A model generated the notes under the pieces. It searched no databases, was not told the origin of the DNA, and saw nothing but the letters and a program-made list of their open reading frames with translations. A program made the translations under genes and the position numbers. From the NCBI RefSeq assembly GCF_033807715.1, contig NC_084590.1, forward strand, positions 37,522,005-37,586,004: a stretch of 64,000 bases of DNA, given 5' to 3'. This document shows positions 47,805 to 62,215 of this stretch, piece after piece. The first letter of the stretch is position 1. Every line of letters begins with the position of its first letter. Origin of the DNA: Cololabis saira (Eukaryota; Chordata; Actinopteri; Beloniformes; Belonidae).

Positions 47805-49614
47805 TGGCCTGTAAGACTTCTGATAAAATTGATAGGTACCGGCAGGCCCAGCAACCCGTAGCCCAGGCAATCCTGGAGGCAAAAACTCAGATCTGGGAGG
47901 AGTTCAGTGAGGCCATGGAGGACGACTATCGGTCGGCTTCGAAGAAATTCTGTCAAACCATCTGGCGCCTCAGAAGGGGGAAGCAGTACTCTGCCAACAC
48001 TGTTTACAGTGCGGGTAGGGAACTGTTGACCTCGACTGAGGACAGTGTCGGACAGTGGAAGGAATTATTTGAGGATCTCCTCAATCCCACTGACATGCCT
48101 TCCACTGAGGAAGCAGATACTGTGGACTGGGGGACGTACTCGTCCATCACCCAAGCCGACGTCACTGAGGTAGTTCATAAGCTCTTCAGTGGCAAGGCAC
48201 CAGGGGTGGATGAGACATGAGTACCTCAAGTCTCTTGATGTGTAGGGCTATCTTGGTTGACACTCCTCTGCAACATTCCATGGAGGTAGAGGACAGTACC
48301 GCTGGAGTGGTGGGTGGTGCTCCCTCTTTTTTAAAGGGGGGGACCGGAGAATGTGTTCCAACTATAGGAGGATCACACTTCTCAGCCTCCCTGGGAAAGA
48401 GGAGAATTCGGCCAATAGTTGAACTTCGGTTTCAAGAGGAACAATGCGGTTTTCGTCCTGGTCGTGGAACACTGGACCAGCTCTATACCCTCTGCAGAGT
48501 GCTTGAAGGTTCATGGGTTCATTTGCCAAACCAGTCCACATGTGCTTTGTAGATCTGGAGGAGGCATTTTACCTTGTTCCTCATGGTATTCTATGGGGGG
48601 TTCTCTGCAACTATGTGATGCAGGGCCCTCTGCTAAGGGCTGTTCGGTCTCTGTATGATCGGAGCAGAAGTTTGGTTCGCTGGCAATAATTCAGACTTGT
48701 TCCTAGTGAATGTTGAACTTGGGCAGGGCTGCCCTTTGTCACCGTTTCTGTTCATAATTTGTATGGACAGGATTTCTAGGTGTAGCCAGGGGCCGGACGG
48801 GGAGTTTTGGAATCACAGGATTTCATCTCTGCATTTTGCAGATGATATTGTCCTGTTGACTTCACCAGGCCAGGACCTTCAGCATGTGCTGGGGCACTTT
48901 GCAGTTGAGTGCAAAGCGGCTGGGATGAGAATCAGTACCTCCAAATCTGAAGACATGGTTCTCCACCGGAAAAGGGTGGCGTGCCCTCTAGTTGGAGAGG
49001 TCTTGCCTCAGGTGGAGGAGATTAAATATCTCTGGATCTTGTTCATGAATGAGGGAAAGATGGACCGTGAGATTGACAGATGGATTGGTGCAGCATCCGC
49101 AGCCATGCGGTCGGTGTACCGGACAATCGTGGTGAAGAAAGAGCTAAGTTGAAAGGCGAAGCTTACAATTTACTGGTCAATCTACGTTCCCACCCGCAGC
49201 TATGGTCATGAACTTTGGGTAGTGACCGAAAGGATAAGATCATGGATACAAGCAGCCGAGATGAGTTTCCTCCGCAGGGTGGCTGGGCGCTCACTTAGAG
49301 ATAGCGTGAGGAGCTCAGTCACTCTGGAGGAGCTTGGAGTCCAGCCACTGCTCCACATTGGAGGAGTTGAGAGGAGAGGAGTCAGCTCAGGTGGCTTGGG
49401 CATCTGTATCAGATGCATCCTGGACGTCTCCCTAGAGAGGTGTTCCAGGCATGTCTCACTGAGAGGAGACCCAGGACACGATGGAGAGACTATGTCTCGG
49501 ACTCCCCCTGGAAGAGCTGGAGGAAGTGTCTGGGGTGAGGGAGGTCTGGGCATCTCTGCTTAGAATGCTGACCCCGGGACCTGGTTCTGGATAAGAAGAT
49601 CGATGGATGGAATG
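47805..49614 (+). mobile_element. 5'-truncated LINE (non-LTR retrotransposon) with target duplication
   Basis: Reverse transcriptase and C-terminal sequence of a fish non-LTR LINE is readable across several frames. In order: LFEDLLNPTD, FSGKAPGVDE, EEQCGFRPGRGTLDQLYTL, GQGCPLSPFLFIICMDRISR, the catalytic LHFADDIVLL, then AGMRISTSKSEDMVLHRK, EIDRWIGAASAAMRSVYRT, and RIRSWIQAAEMSFLRRVAGR. The endonuclease domain and the N terminus are absent, as in 5'-truncated insertions. The 3' end is GATCGATGGATGGAATG. A 9-bp direct repeat, ACAAGTAGT, at 47796-47804 and 49615-49623 marks the target duplication. Several frameshifts and stops make it inactive. I cannot name the clade with certainty; the I/Nimb or Rex1-type elements of fish are my best candidates. 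Confidence 0.9.
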
Positions 49615-49623
49615 ACAAGTAGT

Positions 49624-52428
49624 ATCAAATACTCTCCCGCTCTAAAATGTGGTTAGAAAAGAAATCTACATGGGTTAAAACATAGTATGGACTTAATCAG
49701 TGCTTATGCATTAGCTCTTTCTCCATGCTGCATTCCCCACCATCCTGGCGTCTGTGTGCAGTAACATGAATACTATTGAAATCCTGGTCAGGGATCACAT
49801 ACAAGCACATAACATATTACCATCCAAGCAATCTTTTTTCTGACAGAGCTAAAACCATGAAAGGAAGTAAAGAAACTGTCACATGAATGATTTGAACTTG
49901 AGATCAAACAGGAGCTGCTTCATGTCAGTTCCTCAATCAAAGGAACAAATCAAAATATTTTCCTCTTCAGTGAAGGAATGAATAGAGAGCTAGATTCAGG
50001 TTGTGAGAATGTGAATCCAGTACCTCAGGTCACTCCAGTGACTGTGTATGTAAGAATATCAGAAAAACCACGAAAAAGTGCTCAAAAGCATAATGAGCAA
50101 AAAAAGAAAAAAAATGATACGAAAGTAAGAGAGAGGGAAACATTCAAGGTCACCATCCGCTATTTTCCCTCAGGCCTGCAAAACATTTCAGTGTACAGTG
50201 CTGCAGCACATTCATAGCTCAAACCAATTTTACCAGAGGAATCAATATGGTTGAAATATTGGGCTTTTATGAGTTGCTACATTCAGCTGGGGGCCGTGTG
50301 AATGGAGTAATGTGCTCAGATTAGATTTAAACAGCCAAGACATTGCAAAGAGGTGAAGCAAATTTACAAGGGAAGAACAAAGAAGAGCACAAAGGCTACA
50401 ATTACTATAATTATTGTTATTATTAATATTGATTGCTACATCGATACAGTACTGGAGCTGATGTGCATCACTTTTAATGGGGGCATAATGCAGAGCGAAT
50501 TGTAGCCGGTAGTTAAAACACGTTCTACATCAGTGTGGATAATTTGTTATGTGTTAATTATTTGAAGGGACCAGTGTTCATGCACTCCAGATGAGTTTAA
50601 AGCCTATATGCAATTCTTGACATGTAGTCATTCGTAGTGGATATAAATATATATGAAATTACACTCTCCATTTTTTAAATGTATTCATTATTGAACCATT
50701 GTTTCACGTTGCTGCAGGGCAAGGCTTTAATGAACCTATGATTTATCTGTACATATTTCTTTAGGCGTACCTATTTGGCCACTTCTGTGGTGTATTAAAC
50801 AATCTCACTATACAATATTAATATACTCACAATATTAATCCCGGCTGTTTCTGCCCAAATACATCTAATGAGTGATTATAGTCTTTTTCAGGACACTTGG
50901 TATACTGTGTTGATACAGCGTGGAGCAGGTGGTTCGGTATAGTCTCAAAGGTACAAACGTGCACAGAGCCACAGTGCCATGGAAAGGGGTTAGCCACTGG
51001 GGCCTCCTGGCAGTGGTACAGTCATTAATGCCCTCAATTTTCCTTAATGGCTTTTTCAATCCCAGCCCTCAATTCCATTCGTCCCAACGCCAAACTGTAT
51101 TTCGTCTCCTTTCACTGCCTGTAATTAATCCATTCATCTCTAAAAGATACGATCAATGCTGTCTGGGATAAGAGCTTCACTGCCAGGGGACAAGTACAGG
51201 GAAAAATATGTAGACCATGCTTCAGTCAGAGCTGTAACTGGGCTGAAAATGAAATTATTGATAAAACGCTCTTTAAAATAAGGAGAACTGCAACTGCATA
51301 TAACAACAGATTACAATGTCATATCACTAATCTAAAACATGGAAAAACTATTAAAACCCTTCACCACTCGAATACCTGTATGAGCTTTGACGGTGAGCTA
51401 TAACAAAACCCAACAGGGTCATAGAGAGCATGCCAAGATGGCTGTTCAATCCCAGGCCCATCATAATACTGGTACTTGCTAAATGTCATGCACAGTATAG
51501 ACTAAAAAAGCAATTTCCAATGTATGCATTTAAAGGGGAAAGATGTTGTACCCTAGAGTATAAATTAAATTGAGTTACTGTCACATTCTTTATAATATCC
51601 TGTGAAAAACAAACACCAGTTAAATTACACATATGAGTTGAAATTGATTAATTTTCAAGGGTGCAATAAAGCGTACAACATGTTGCAGGAAACCATATGT
51701 GTTTGTTTGCGTTTTTCATGATTCAGAAAAGCTGTCTGGCAATCAGGCACTACAGGTCCTCCCACTGACCCCACCACTAAATCCCCAACCTTGCTTTGGC
51801 CTGGGATCAATAAGTAATTTTTTGGAGCTGATTAGTTTGCAGCAGGAAGGTGGTCACTGTCGGATCCATCTTAAGGATATAATCAAGCACTAAAAAGTGG
51901 CATGATTGCAATTGTGAGCAGGGTAGTTGTAATGGTATGATGTGATATGTGTTCCTTTAGTCAAGACGATGATGTAGAGAGGAGTGGTTGAAAATTCAGT
52001 GAAGATGACGAGGAAAGCGAGAGTGAAATGACTTCAAAGATATCTAAAATCTTAAAATGAGCAAAAGCAGTAATAATGGATGGTGGCTTTGAATGTTGTT
52101 AAAATTAAAAATCAGCTTTGGTTTGTAAAGGATGAAATAGAGAAAATAAAATCCTGCGAATAGCTACAAATGTTTCAGAGCACTCAAAACTCCATTAGGG
52201 GGCAAAAAATTCAGCTGATTTTATCCCTGAGAGAACAATCGTTAATATAAAAGACAGAAAAAAAATGTTAATTTCCACTCCTCTTTGGGTGTCCAGAGCT
52301 TCTTTGCTTCAGACTTTTTAATATAAAAGAGTCTTCAGCACTGCTGACAAATACTTGCTAGTGAATACAAGTAAGTATGTTTATTTAGTGCATATTGAGT
52401 GCATTTCACAGATGAAAATCACAAAGCA

Positions 52429-52479
<51 letters not shown>

Positions 52480-55400
52480 CACGCACACGCACACTTCCAA
52501 TTTCCTGCAAATGCTGCAAAAATGAATACATAAACTCATACATTGTGCTATGATGCAAGCATATTCTGTACAATGTACTTGTCCTTGAAAGTCACTCCAT
52601 CTCAGGAAAGAGTGGCAACCTACACAAAGATCTCTTTAAAGGCCCGTGAATCTTCTCTAATGGGTGCTGTGAACTTTGAGTGGCATGAACTCAGTCACAT
52701 TTCTCTTCTATGAGAAGCAACATAGCAATCCTTAAAGAACCCAGAAACATGCACAAAAGAGGTCTGATACATATATACAGTCAGGATTTTAAAGTTAATC
52801 ACTGAAAACTCATCCTCGACTCAAGAACTCAACTCCCAGTGATTAGGAGCGCCATATGTGCTCTCTGTTTTGTGTAGTTACGATCTTATACTTTTTTTTG
52901 TCACAGAGGACTGTTTTTGCTGGTTTTTGATCATATATTTCATGCCTTGAGTGATAGCCAAGGATTCTTCTCTGTTTAAAATCATAAACTGAAGATGATA
53001 TACAATCTATGACTGCAAAACTTTGAGAAACGTTTTTACAACCTTTTCAAACATGATCCTTTCAAAAGTTTGACCTTGCAAAGCAATAACTATAAACAGG
53101 GAGTCTTCAAAATCAGCAAAAACTCAAGACGATGGAACGTTTAAGTCTGTTCAACTCTAACTACGATGTAATCCGGCCTGTTTTTTGCTTTTTGTGTCAG
53201 TTTTTATTTTCATCCCTTTTGTTACAAGACTGATAAACAATAATATGTGTGGGAAATTAAAAAGCAGAGAGATATGAATAGATGGTTGCAGGCAAAATCT
53301 GCTCTCTACTCAATAGCAGCATTTACAAAGATGCCAAACAAACATATTGGGGAAAGTCCAGTTTTGAAATACTTTAAATTTTTGTATATGAAAATATAAC
53401 AAGTATACCTGTACATTCTGTAGCCTACTCTGGAAAAAGGTGAAAAAATATACAACTATATCTATGACTGTATGTATATATGTGTGAGGAGAACTGAGGA
53501 AACAATAGATGCATGAAACTCTCCCTGACAACAATACAACTGTTCACTGAATGAAGACCAATGACCACCCAAAACTATCACTAAATACAGTGTTCAATGA
53601 GCATGCTTTCTATTAAAACCTAAGTCATTGTCTTTATTCTAATAAACAATATTTTACATTATCATCTTGAAATCAGTTTAAAGGTTCGTCTAATTTAAAC
53701 TGATATTGTTTTATGTTATTTACCAGTGCTAAAAACTGCACAGAAAAAACCTTTACACAATGTGGCAATGGCCTAAATGACATGGAAAAATATTTAGAAA
53801 TGTAAGCCCCAACTGATTCTCTGGAAACTGGTCTCACCTTCATGCAAAGAAAACCTGTATTAGAAGATACTTTTAAATATTTTAAATGTTTTAAATGAAA
53901 ATCCTTTATCTGGTCACGAATCAAGTATTTCAGGACTTTCTCTGAGTCCACTACTGGTACTGTGTGAATCCACTAAACTAAATCTAATTCAGCATACAAC
54001 AAAAGTGAGTGACAAGGTACAAGGAAGGAATTAAGCACTTGCTCAGAGCTCAAAGCCATATATTCAGAGTTGTAACAGAAGTATGACAGGAATACATTAC
54101 ACAACCAATACCCGACTGTTGTACCACTTGCCCATTTGTCCAATGGAGCACAAAAAGCTTCTCCCCCTTTGTTTAATTTATTCAATGTCAAGAGATCATC
54201 TCCCATGAGACTAGGAATACAAGTTGCTTTATGTGGTTGAATTACAAGACCGCCACCATAGGCAGAGACGCACTCAGGAGAACACATAAATCTACATTAC
54301 TTGCATGAAAGACACCAAAATAGAGGTGAATTGAGTTTTGCAAAGAAAGACCAGATTTGCTAACCTGTATATCAGGAATAATTGCAATCTAGTGCTCACA
54401 TCAGTGAGAGGGGTCTGAAGGGTTAGCGCTCGCTCTACTTCACCTTATCACAACAGCAAATAAAGGGGCGGGAGTAATAGCAAGTTCTTCTTTGAACTAA
54501 AGAGATGGTCTCAAGTGTGCCACAGCAGGTTTGGTTTTACAAGCAAGATCCAATTCAAAGCAATTAGGTTGTAATGCGCCTCACAAACCTGAAAGGAAGG
54601 GACCAGTGAGGGGGAAAATGGCTATAAATTTACAAGAAGTTCAAGTTATACTAAAAAACTGATAAAATTACGAGGCCATGGACTGAGAAGGTGCTTTAAA
54701 CCCTCTTATAAGGTGAAGTTATACTAAGCATATACACATGCATCAAAAGCACATATGCACACGTTCTTCTCTGACTGAAACCACAGGGGGTCGACATGTG
54801 ACAAACGAGATTTCAGTCAATCCTCACTGCCATTTAGTGAAGTTAATTACTTGGTCTACTGCCAAACAGACTCAGAGAAACCTGAATCTGTGCTTGACCT
54901 AGAAGTTGTATTCTAAGAAAATTGCTGCTAGTTGTCAACAAATAAGATGTCTAATAAAAAATGTTTTTAAAAAACCACTCACTTCTGAAGTGAAAAATGT
55001 CACAGAAGAATGGTAACTACACTGAAGAGGTTTTAGGATGTCCAACAGTATCTGACTTACTAAAACGGAACAGCGTTCTGTAGAAAGACTTTGGTTCAGT
55101 ACCACAGTAGGGCAGTGATTTTGTTTTAACAACCACTAAGAGATGACCAAATACATGGTTTTCCTCTCTGTGAACCCACTTAATTCACAAGCTAAATGCT
55201 ACGTTAAAGATGACAGACCCAATAATGATGCAGGGCTTGCTCAAGATAGTCAAAAATCTGTATATCCAAACTCCCCTGAGACTGTAAAATCTAAAAACAC
55301 CCACAATGTATTATATAAAAGCATGTTTTTACCCTCTGTTGTGCTACAGAGACACATGCCAAGGACAATGTTTCACAAAGAACACAATGTGTCGATTTGG

Positions 55401-58400
55401 TGAATAGGTTGCTATGGTGATAAAACTGTAAAACTATCATTTTAAGAAATGCACATGTCCTCAGCCCTGTCTAACCTCACCTGGAGTATTACAGAAGGTA
55501 GATACACACACAAATCTTTCACATGGGTATTACATTTCCCCTAACTTAATCACTCGCCCACACAATAAGAATAAGAATAAGAAACCCAACAGATAAGGTG
55601 CCACATCTCATCCATATCCTGATTCTGGTCTAAACCTTATCTGCAGAGAAACACAATTTCAGCTGGGCCAGTCCTCGTGCAGAAGACCGACCTGCTGACG
55701 ATGGGCTCTTAGGGCTTAACCTAGGCTTAGTGCAACTCCTCTCACACTGAAGATCCTCTCAATCTCTCCCAGCCCCCCACTCAGCCCAACATCTAGTCCG
55801 CGCATCAGTCTCTCCACCAGCTCTGCACAAATGGGTATTTACAGAGCCTGTCTAGTTATTAAACTTTAATCCCACTAAGAAGAGCATATTCTGACGATGA
55901 ATTATAGATGACAAAGGTTTGAGTCTCTTATATGACCACCAAACCCACGAAGGTGGGGTTTAATAAACTTTGTTATCAACCGAATGTGGATGCTGACTGC
56001 ATGTGAATGGAATTTCAAATATGAAACGGAGAAGCATGAGGTGAAATCTAATCCTGATATGAATTACAGCTACAGGGGTCATGGTCTAGCTAGATTTAAG
56101 TGCAGGAGACGCAGTAGCATGCTAAAACCTGTAACTGATGTTCTAGAGCAATTATGTAGAAGGTAGTGTTAATTTAGATAGAGGAACTTGTCATTGACCC
56201 AACTGCATTTCATTTGTTTGGTCTTTGGGGAAGCTTAACATCAGCTTTCACCATCTGTCAGAACTGGCAACAGACATTAAATGAGTTTTGAAATTCAGCA
56301 GAGGCCCCCACAAAAAACGACACTGGTTCTCCTGAAAACACTGAACCAGGATTTGATTATTGAAAGGTTACTTTAGAAAAAAAATTCTCCAGGGGATCCA
56401 GGGGTTTAAAATTGAACTTAAACATATAATACAAATTCTCTATACAATATGCTTTTTTACTTCACATAAAGTAACAGCAGAATATATATTTACAAATATA
56501 TAACAACATAAATAAAGATTGTTTAAAAAGAAAAGTTCTTAAATCCTTTGGAGTAAAAAAAAAATGTTTTAATACAGTTTGATAATATTGGACTCAAGTT
56601 TGTAGGAATTTTTTTAGATACCATGACATTCACATTTATGTTCAGCTTAATGTTGATTTCCTTCAGCATTTCACGATTAGGTTTAGGCAACAAATTTCCT
56701 TCTGGCATGTTGGCATTAGGACTACCGATATCATTTTTAAGCAACCAAAAATACTTGGGATTATGAAAAACAGTCATCAGGGTTAGATAGGACTGGTTAA
56801 AAAAAAACTGAATTTTCTTGTTTTACCTTGTGGATTGTAAACCAGTGCTAAAATATTATGTCTACATAAATCAATAACGTCCAAAAACCTGTCCAAGTGG
56901 TATTTTTTTTAAGCTGTCAGAGTGAGGCAGTGCTGCCTTATCAGTTATTTATCCATTCACATTTTACACATGATTTTATTTACTAGCTGTGGCTTAGTCT
57001 TATAATTACACATTATATTGCCTACTCCAGATCTTCATGTCTAAATCTAAAACCTTAGACTTAATGAAAAGTACTTAGTTGTTACATTTAGGTGACCGAG
57101 CTGAGATCAGTGTGTTTGCTGACAGACCTACAGCTGGAGCGATTTCCTGCAATGTGTGGTTGTCCCGTGTATTTAAGGCCAGAGCCTCTCATTAAAGACT
57201 GGAATCCTGCTACTAAATTGTAGGGGCATGGCTGCTGACTCCCTGATTCTGGAGTAATAGGATCCAGGGTCATCATTATCTAGTACAAAGGACCTGCATC
57301 ACAGAAGCTTTTAGGGTCTTTAAACAGCTGTATTTTTTTTTCACCCCAAAAAACCACATTCCACTTCCTTCCCCTTGAGTACAACATTCTCTCTCCACAC
57401 TGCTCATCCTGCCCAATCGAGACAAGGATGAAGTAAACAGGCTGTAGCTGTAGTCAAGCTGGCAAGAAGACAGATTGCGAAGCCCACCATCAGAGTTCTT
57501 ACTGCTTAATTTCCATAAGAAGTCAACTGTCTGCCTATGTATAGCACAAAAGATTGACAGCTTCCCTGCTTCAATTTACACAGGGAAAAAAGCATAAAAG
57601 GGAAAAGGGAAGAACAATTCGTATATGGGCATAAAACTGCATGTGATACATGCTTGTCTCCACAGGGTGATTTGTTTGCTAGAGAAAAGAACAATGCTGA
57701 AAAGCAGCATAAGGCAAATTTCTCGAGAGCCTTTGGCAAAAAAGCAACAGTAGCTGTCATTTTGGGACATAACAGCATGGTGGATCTGCACCAATGTGAA
57801 AGCAAACAGAGTAATTACCAAGTCAGAGAGGTGTATTGTGTTGGCAGGTAAATGGTAGGTGGTTGTGATGAGTGGTAAGGCTATTGTACCAAACAGGCTC
57901 AGTTAAAGGTTGGAGTCATGCAGGAAAGGGAATTACTAAAACTCTCTCTCATGGACTCCCTCTGTGGGCCTCACAGACAGCAAAGCTTGATAGCCACCAT
58001 TATCGTTGCTAAAGTACATTCAGAGGCAAAATGAACCTAAGCAGTCAACCCTCCCTATGGAAAATAGAAAATTAAATAAATAAATCGGCACAGGCGGCTA
58101 AATTGCCCGAATCCATGTTAGATAGACACATACAGGTATATATATATAAAATACATCAATTCTTTCATCACGGTGGAGAGTGATGAGTTTCACAGGGGTT
58201 GTAATTATACAATCTCCATTTAAATGAGGTTCACACTGTAGGAGACCAGAGTTGCTTGAGCTTTGAAAGAGCAGAGCGAGATGCACAAACAAAAGGCAAG
58301 CCTTATAGTCAAATGAAAATAAGTTATACCTTAGCAACAAGACAAAGACAAAGGAGTGTTTTTCTAAACAAAATTATGAGCCAGGATTTAATTCTCTTGA

Positions 58401-60875
58401 AAGTTCATCCATGTAGATAGTGGCCATAGTGCATCAATGTTTTTTATTTAATTCTGCATGGGAGGCGGCTGCTACGACTGGTTGAGTTCTAAATCTCAAG
58501 AAGCCACACCAGAGCATGATCTCTCGGTCAGCCGAGCTCGGCCCGGTGGTTTCTATTCTTTACTGTGTTCCTTTCATCCAGCTGTCTCAAATTGTCAATA
58601 CAGGGGTTTCTTTTCCATTTAGGTGGATGTAGTCTTCATGTGGCCCCGTGTTGTATACATGGCCACTGTCACAGCTAGCTGGAAAGGCAAACAGAAATGC
58701 CCACGGTGGATTAGGTGGGTTTGACTAATACAAGAGGGTAGCTTATATACTAGTAGAGGATTGTGAAAGAAATGGAAGGTATAGTACATCAAGTCAACTT
58801 CAAAAGAAGGGTGAAAAAGAGCTTCCTTATCCTCAAAAACAGCAACAAGCAAGCAAACTAGAAACTGCAGAAAAGAAACAGTCATTTCATATCACACTGG
58901 AAGGATGGACATTCTGTAGTACAATCTTCTCTGGTCTGATAGCTGAATACAATGCTGACTTCAAATTGTGTTGAGAATGAACAGTGTAAGGGTAAATGTT
59001 TTACTGTTAATAAATCACAACAACAACCGAGTTGAATGCAAATGAAATTGCATACTGACGCCACAGTGAGATTGTCTTGAAAATGTATGGCTGGTGTTAG
59101 GATATACACAACAGCTATGTCCTTCTGAACTCGCTGCTCACTTTCACAAGACAGATTTACTGCTGATCTTCACCACACAGCGTAATTGATGCTTTAAATT
59201 TTACAAAGACTCACATAGGAATTAACAGGGTTGAGCACACCAAGACAATAAAGAAGCTTTCTGGATTCACAAAACTGTCACTCCGTTGGACATCTAATGA
59301 CTATTAAAGTATAAAATGACGGTTCTCATTTTGCTGTTTTCAGGAAAACAATCTGATGGAAAGATTGGGAAATAAGGAATAATTGACACTGAGCTGGACT
59401 ATGAGACCATTAGACATAATGTTAAATTATATAGTTTACTTATTTCTTTATTTATTAATATGTAACCCTGGTGAGATGTGAAAATTGCCTGTCCCTTGTC
59501 AATATTCTCTTATCAGGAGGCAATAAGGCTGTGTTAGCCCAATTCTCCGTTGCTAGCCTCTTCTGTTATATTAAAACCTGTGGGGGTTTCATCAAAGCCC
59601 AGGCAAGAAACAAGCAAATGAGCATACACCATGGACCCCCAGCGCATTGCTTAGCCACATTACCCTGCACCCACCAACCCAAATTTCATTATGGACTCAT
59701 TACAGAATAGAGCTCAGCCATGAGAGAGCAGCGCTGAATCATAAAACACTAATTTAGCACCACATCCAGGAGCAGATTTTCTTTTATATTGGCCTGGGCT
59801 GCACTGTAAAACTTGACTCGCGGTGTCAGATAATCCCTCACCTCCTGCTCAAACGCCACTAAAAATAGTGGAACTCGGTGCAAGCAGTATCTCATTGCAT
59901 GCATAATATGCAGAAGTATACTACCATTGACTTTCGATCGTTAAATGTGTTCAGCTTGTACTTTCTCTTTGTTGGACATCACTTACTTTTCCCTGTAAAA
60001 TGTAATACTAGGAGTCCATTTCAAATATACAAGTCCAATTCACTTAATACATTTCATTTAGTGAGTTGCACTGATATCTAAATGGCATAAAGTTCAACAT
60101 AAACTACACAAACTTAAGTTATATTTATTTTTACAGTGCTTTAGAGAGGAAGACATCAGCAGGAGAGTAAACTGTGGTGGCAGCAAGTCAGCAGCAACTC
60201 ATTAAATTAAGACAGTGAGCAGTACTCACAACCACAGGTCAGGCCCTTTTAGACTGTGATATTAGATCCATTGACACGCTTCCTTTATTTATTTTGCTCT
60301 ATCAAATGAAATATAACTCAGCAATGGAATATGTAGTAGTCAGTGTATTTGTTCACTTACCTAGTCAGTGAAAGGTCCACCGAAGGAGCCATAAGAAGGC
60401 AAAAAAGAGGGACAAAAGAAGAGTATGAATGTTAGGGGTGAGGTTATATGCACTCAACTGAACTGTTGATTATTGTTTAAGGAAAATATGTTTAACAGTC
60501 ACTTATCTCTTTAGAAACAAACAGTGAAGACCCAATGATCCCCAGTCTGATGCATAGTTCCGTGAAAACATTTCAGACATTTAGAGGTTTAGATTCTAGT
60601 CCATGCAATTGAATTAGCAAGACCCAGTACAGTTCATTCCTTACATAGCCCTGGGCATTTCCACAAGTAATATAAATGTATGTGTGTGTTTGTTTTTGTT
60701 TCCTTTTAAAAAGTATAGAAAGTAAAGCATCCAAAACACTTTATCTCTACAAATCTAATTATATAACAGTCGTCAGAAGTACGTCATTTGTAAGAACAAA
60801 TCTCCATCTAAGTCACAATAATACATAAACACATTAGTGCTTCAGCAAAAAAACATAAAAACACTTAGAATATAT
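49624..60875. other. long stretch without a recognised gene
   Basis: AT-rich DNA with only short frames. A CA microsatellite lies at 52430-52494. I recognised no protein signature, SINE or transposon end in the rest. Repeat-free, less AT-rich parts such as 59560-59720 could be conserved non-coding elements; that is a guess. Confidence 0.4.
52430..52494. repeat. (CA)n microsatellite
   Basis: CA dinucleotide run of about 32 units with a few G interruptions near the right end. Confidence 0.97.
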
Positions 60876-60894
60876 TTTATCTTCACTTAACACA

Positions 60895-61410
60895 TTAAAC
60901 ATTAAGTCCTGGAGGAAGTAAGTGAATCCTTTGATAACAATTCATTCAAGCAAATGCTTTCAGTAGTTCTGCATCAGATCTGCACAATTCTCAGGAGGAA
61001 GATCTGATCATTCTTCTTTACAGACCTGCTTGAGGTCAGACCCATTTGTAAGATGTCTAGAGTGAACAGCTCTCTTGAGGTCATTCCACAGAGCGAGTGA
61101 GGTAAATGTTGAGGCTCTGGTTAGGTCACTCCAAAAGGGGAATTTTAGGTTGTTGGGTTTTTTTTTTTAAACCATTTTCTTGTGGATTCACCTCCATTTG
61201 TCATTGTCATGCTACATTACATAACTTCTGCTAAGCATCAGCAAATGGTCAGCTACCCAGGCTTTATCTTGTAGGATAATTTCCTACACTTAGGAATTCA
61301 TTTTCTCCACAATGATGGCAAACGGTCCAGATACTTAAGGCAGTGAAGCAAGACCAATTTGTGATGTTCCTTCTACCAAGCTTCAGAGTTGGGATGGTGT
61401 GTTTATGCTT
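60895..61410 (-). pseudogene. antisense Tc1-like transposase relic
   Basis: On the minus strand, sequence from 61410 downward reads as broken Tc1-type transposase: LVEGTSQIGLASLP (usually EG..W.GAAS.PG), VSGPFAIIVEKMNS, then ALWNDLKRAVHSRHLTNGSD, VCKEE and DLPPENCADLMQNY. These correspond to the C-terminal catalytic half (the usual NPIEMLWHDLKRAVH and IPPERC blocks). Stops and frameshifts are frequent. Neither terminal repeat was identified. Confidence 0.75.
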
Positions 61411-62015
61411 GTAAGTGGTTCCCTGTCATAGTTTTGGTTTTAATTAGTTCCTAATTTATTTTGAAAGTCTGTCTTCAGTTTGCTTTGACCTGTTTTACTT
61501 CCCTTATCCAATCCTGCCTGATTTACATTTACCATTACCATTTACACCTGTGTATCGTCAACGCCTGTGAGTTTGTCTTTCCCTGCCTCTCTAGTGAGCA
61601 CAGTGCCATGCCCTGGTTTCTGTTCTTTTAGTTAATCTTTTTGATACTTTGTCTCCAATGCTTTGTTTAATTTTTCTTTCTGGATTTCCTGGCTGATGCA
61701 GCATTTTGGTTCATTAAAACACATTAATTTGCAAACTGCCTCCAGTTACCTCCAAAGTCTCCCTGTGTGTCCTCTGGTGTGTTCTGCCATTGACATCCTG
61801 CCTGTTCAATGATTAACATTAGATGTTTTTCCATTAGTGGGGATTCTGGTTTTTCCGGGGTTGGAGTGTCTCCAAGTAACGACCCTGCAAAAGTAGCCTT
61901 CAGGAATCTTTGCGGGGTGGAAAATGTTCCTGTAGGAGGAGGTACTCCGATTAGAGGAACTACCTGATAGGGGGTCTGTGCTGATCAGATATTCTAAGTT
62001 ATGTTCAGCCATCTC
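61410..62015. other. probable diverged repeat DNA, no gene
   Basis: The 61430-61800 part has the T-rich, CCTG-containing style of dispersed fish repeats but I cannot name it. From about 61827 (TTTTCCATTAGTGGGGATTC) the sequence looks like a transposon end leading into the Myb/SANT-like fragment at 62078. Confidence 0.3.
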
Positions 62016-62077
62016 ACGTGAATTTAAATTATCTGAACACAACCAGAAACATTTTGCTAAGACTACAGTTGATGAAG

Positions 62078-62215
62078 ATGGAAGTTACAGAAAAAAAAAA
62101 AGATAGATGGACCAATGAGGAGGTTCAGGCCCTGTTAGTATATTACACCAATGAAAGACATACAGTGGGGGGTTTTCTAGCAATCTCAATCGCTACCATT
62201 GAGATGTATGTTTAA
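62078..62215 (+). pseudogene. Myb/SANT-like (trihelix-type) fragment, likely transposon-derived
   Basis: The frame beginning at Met 62078 reads MEVTEKKKDRWTNEEVQALL followed by VYYTNERHTV. RWTxEEVxALL is the first helix of the Myb/SANT-like domains found in Harbinger-type accessory proteins and their domesticated relatives. The similarity fades after about 25 residues and the frame ends at 62215. It is preceded by possible transposon-end sequence. A host gene exon is possible but less likely, since no further domain part was found downstream. Confidence 0.45.

Noticed and set aside
47804..49563. Host genes or a domesticated reverse transcriptase
   Set aside because: The frames are pieces of one LINE broken by frameshifts, with a LINE-type tail and target duplication; no intact domain is preserved.
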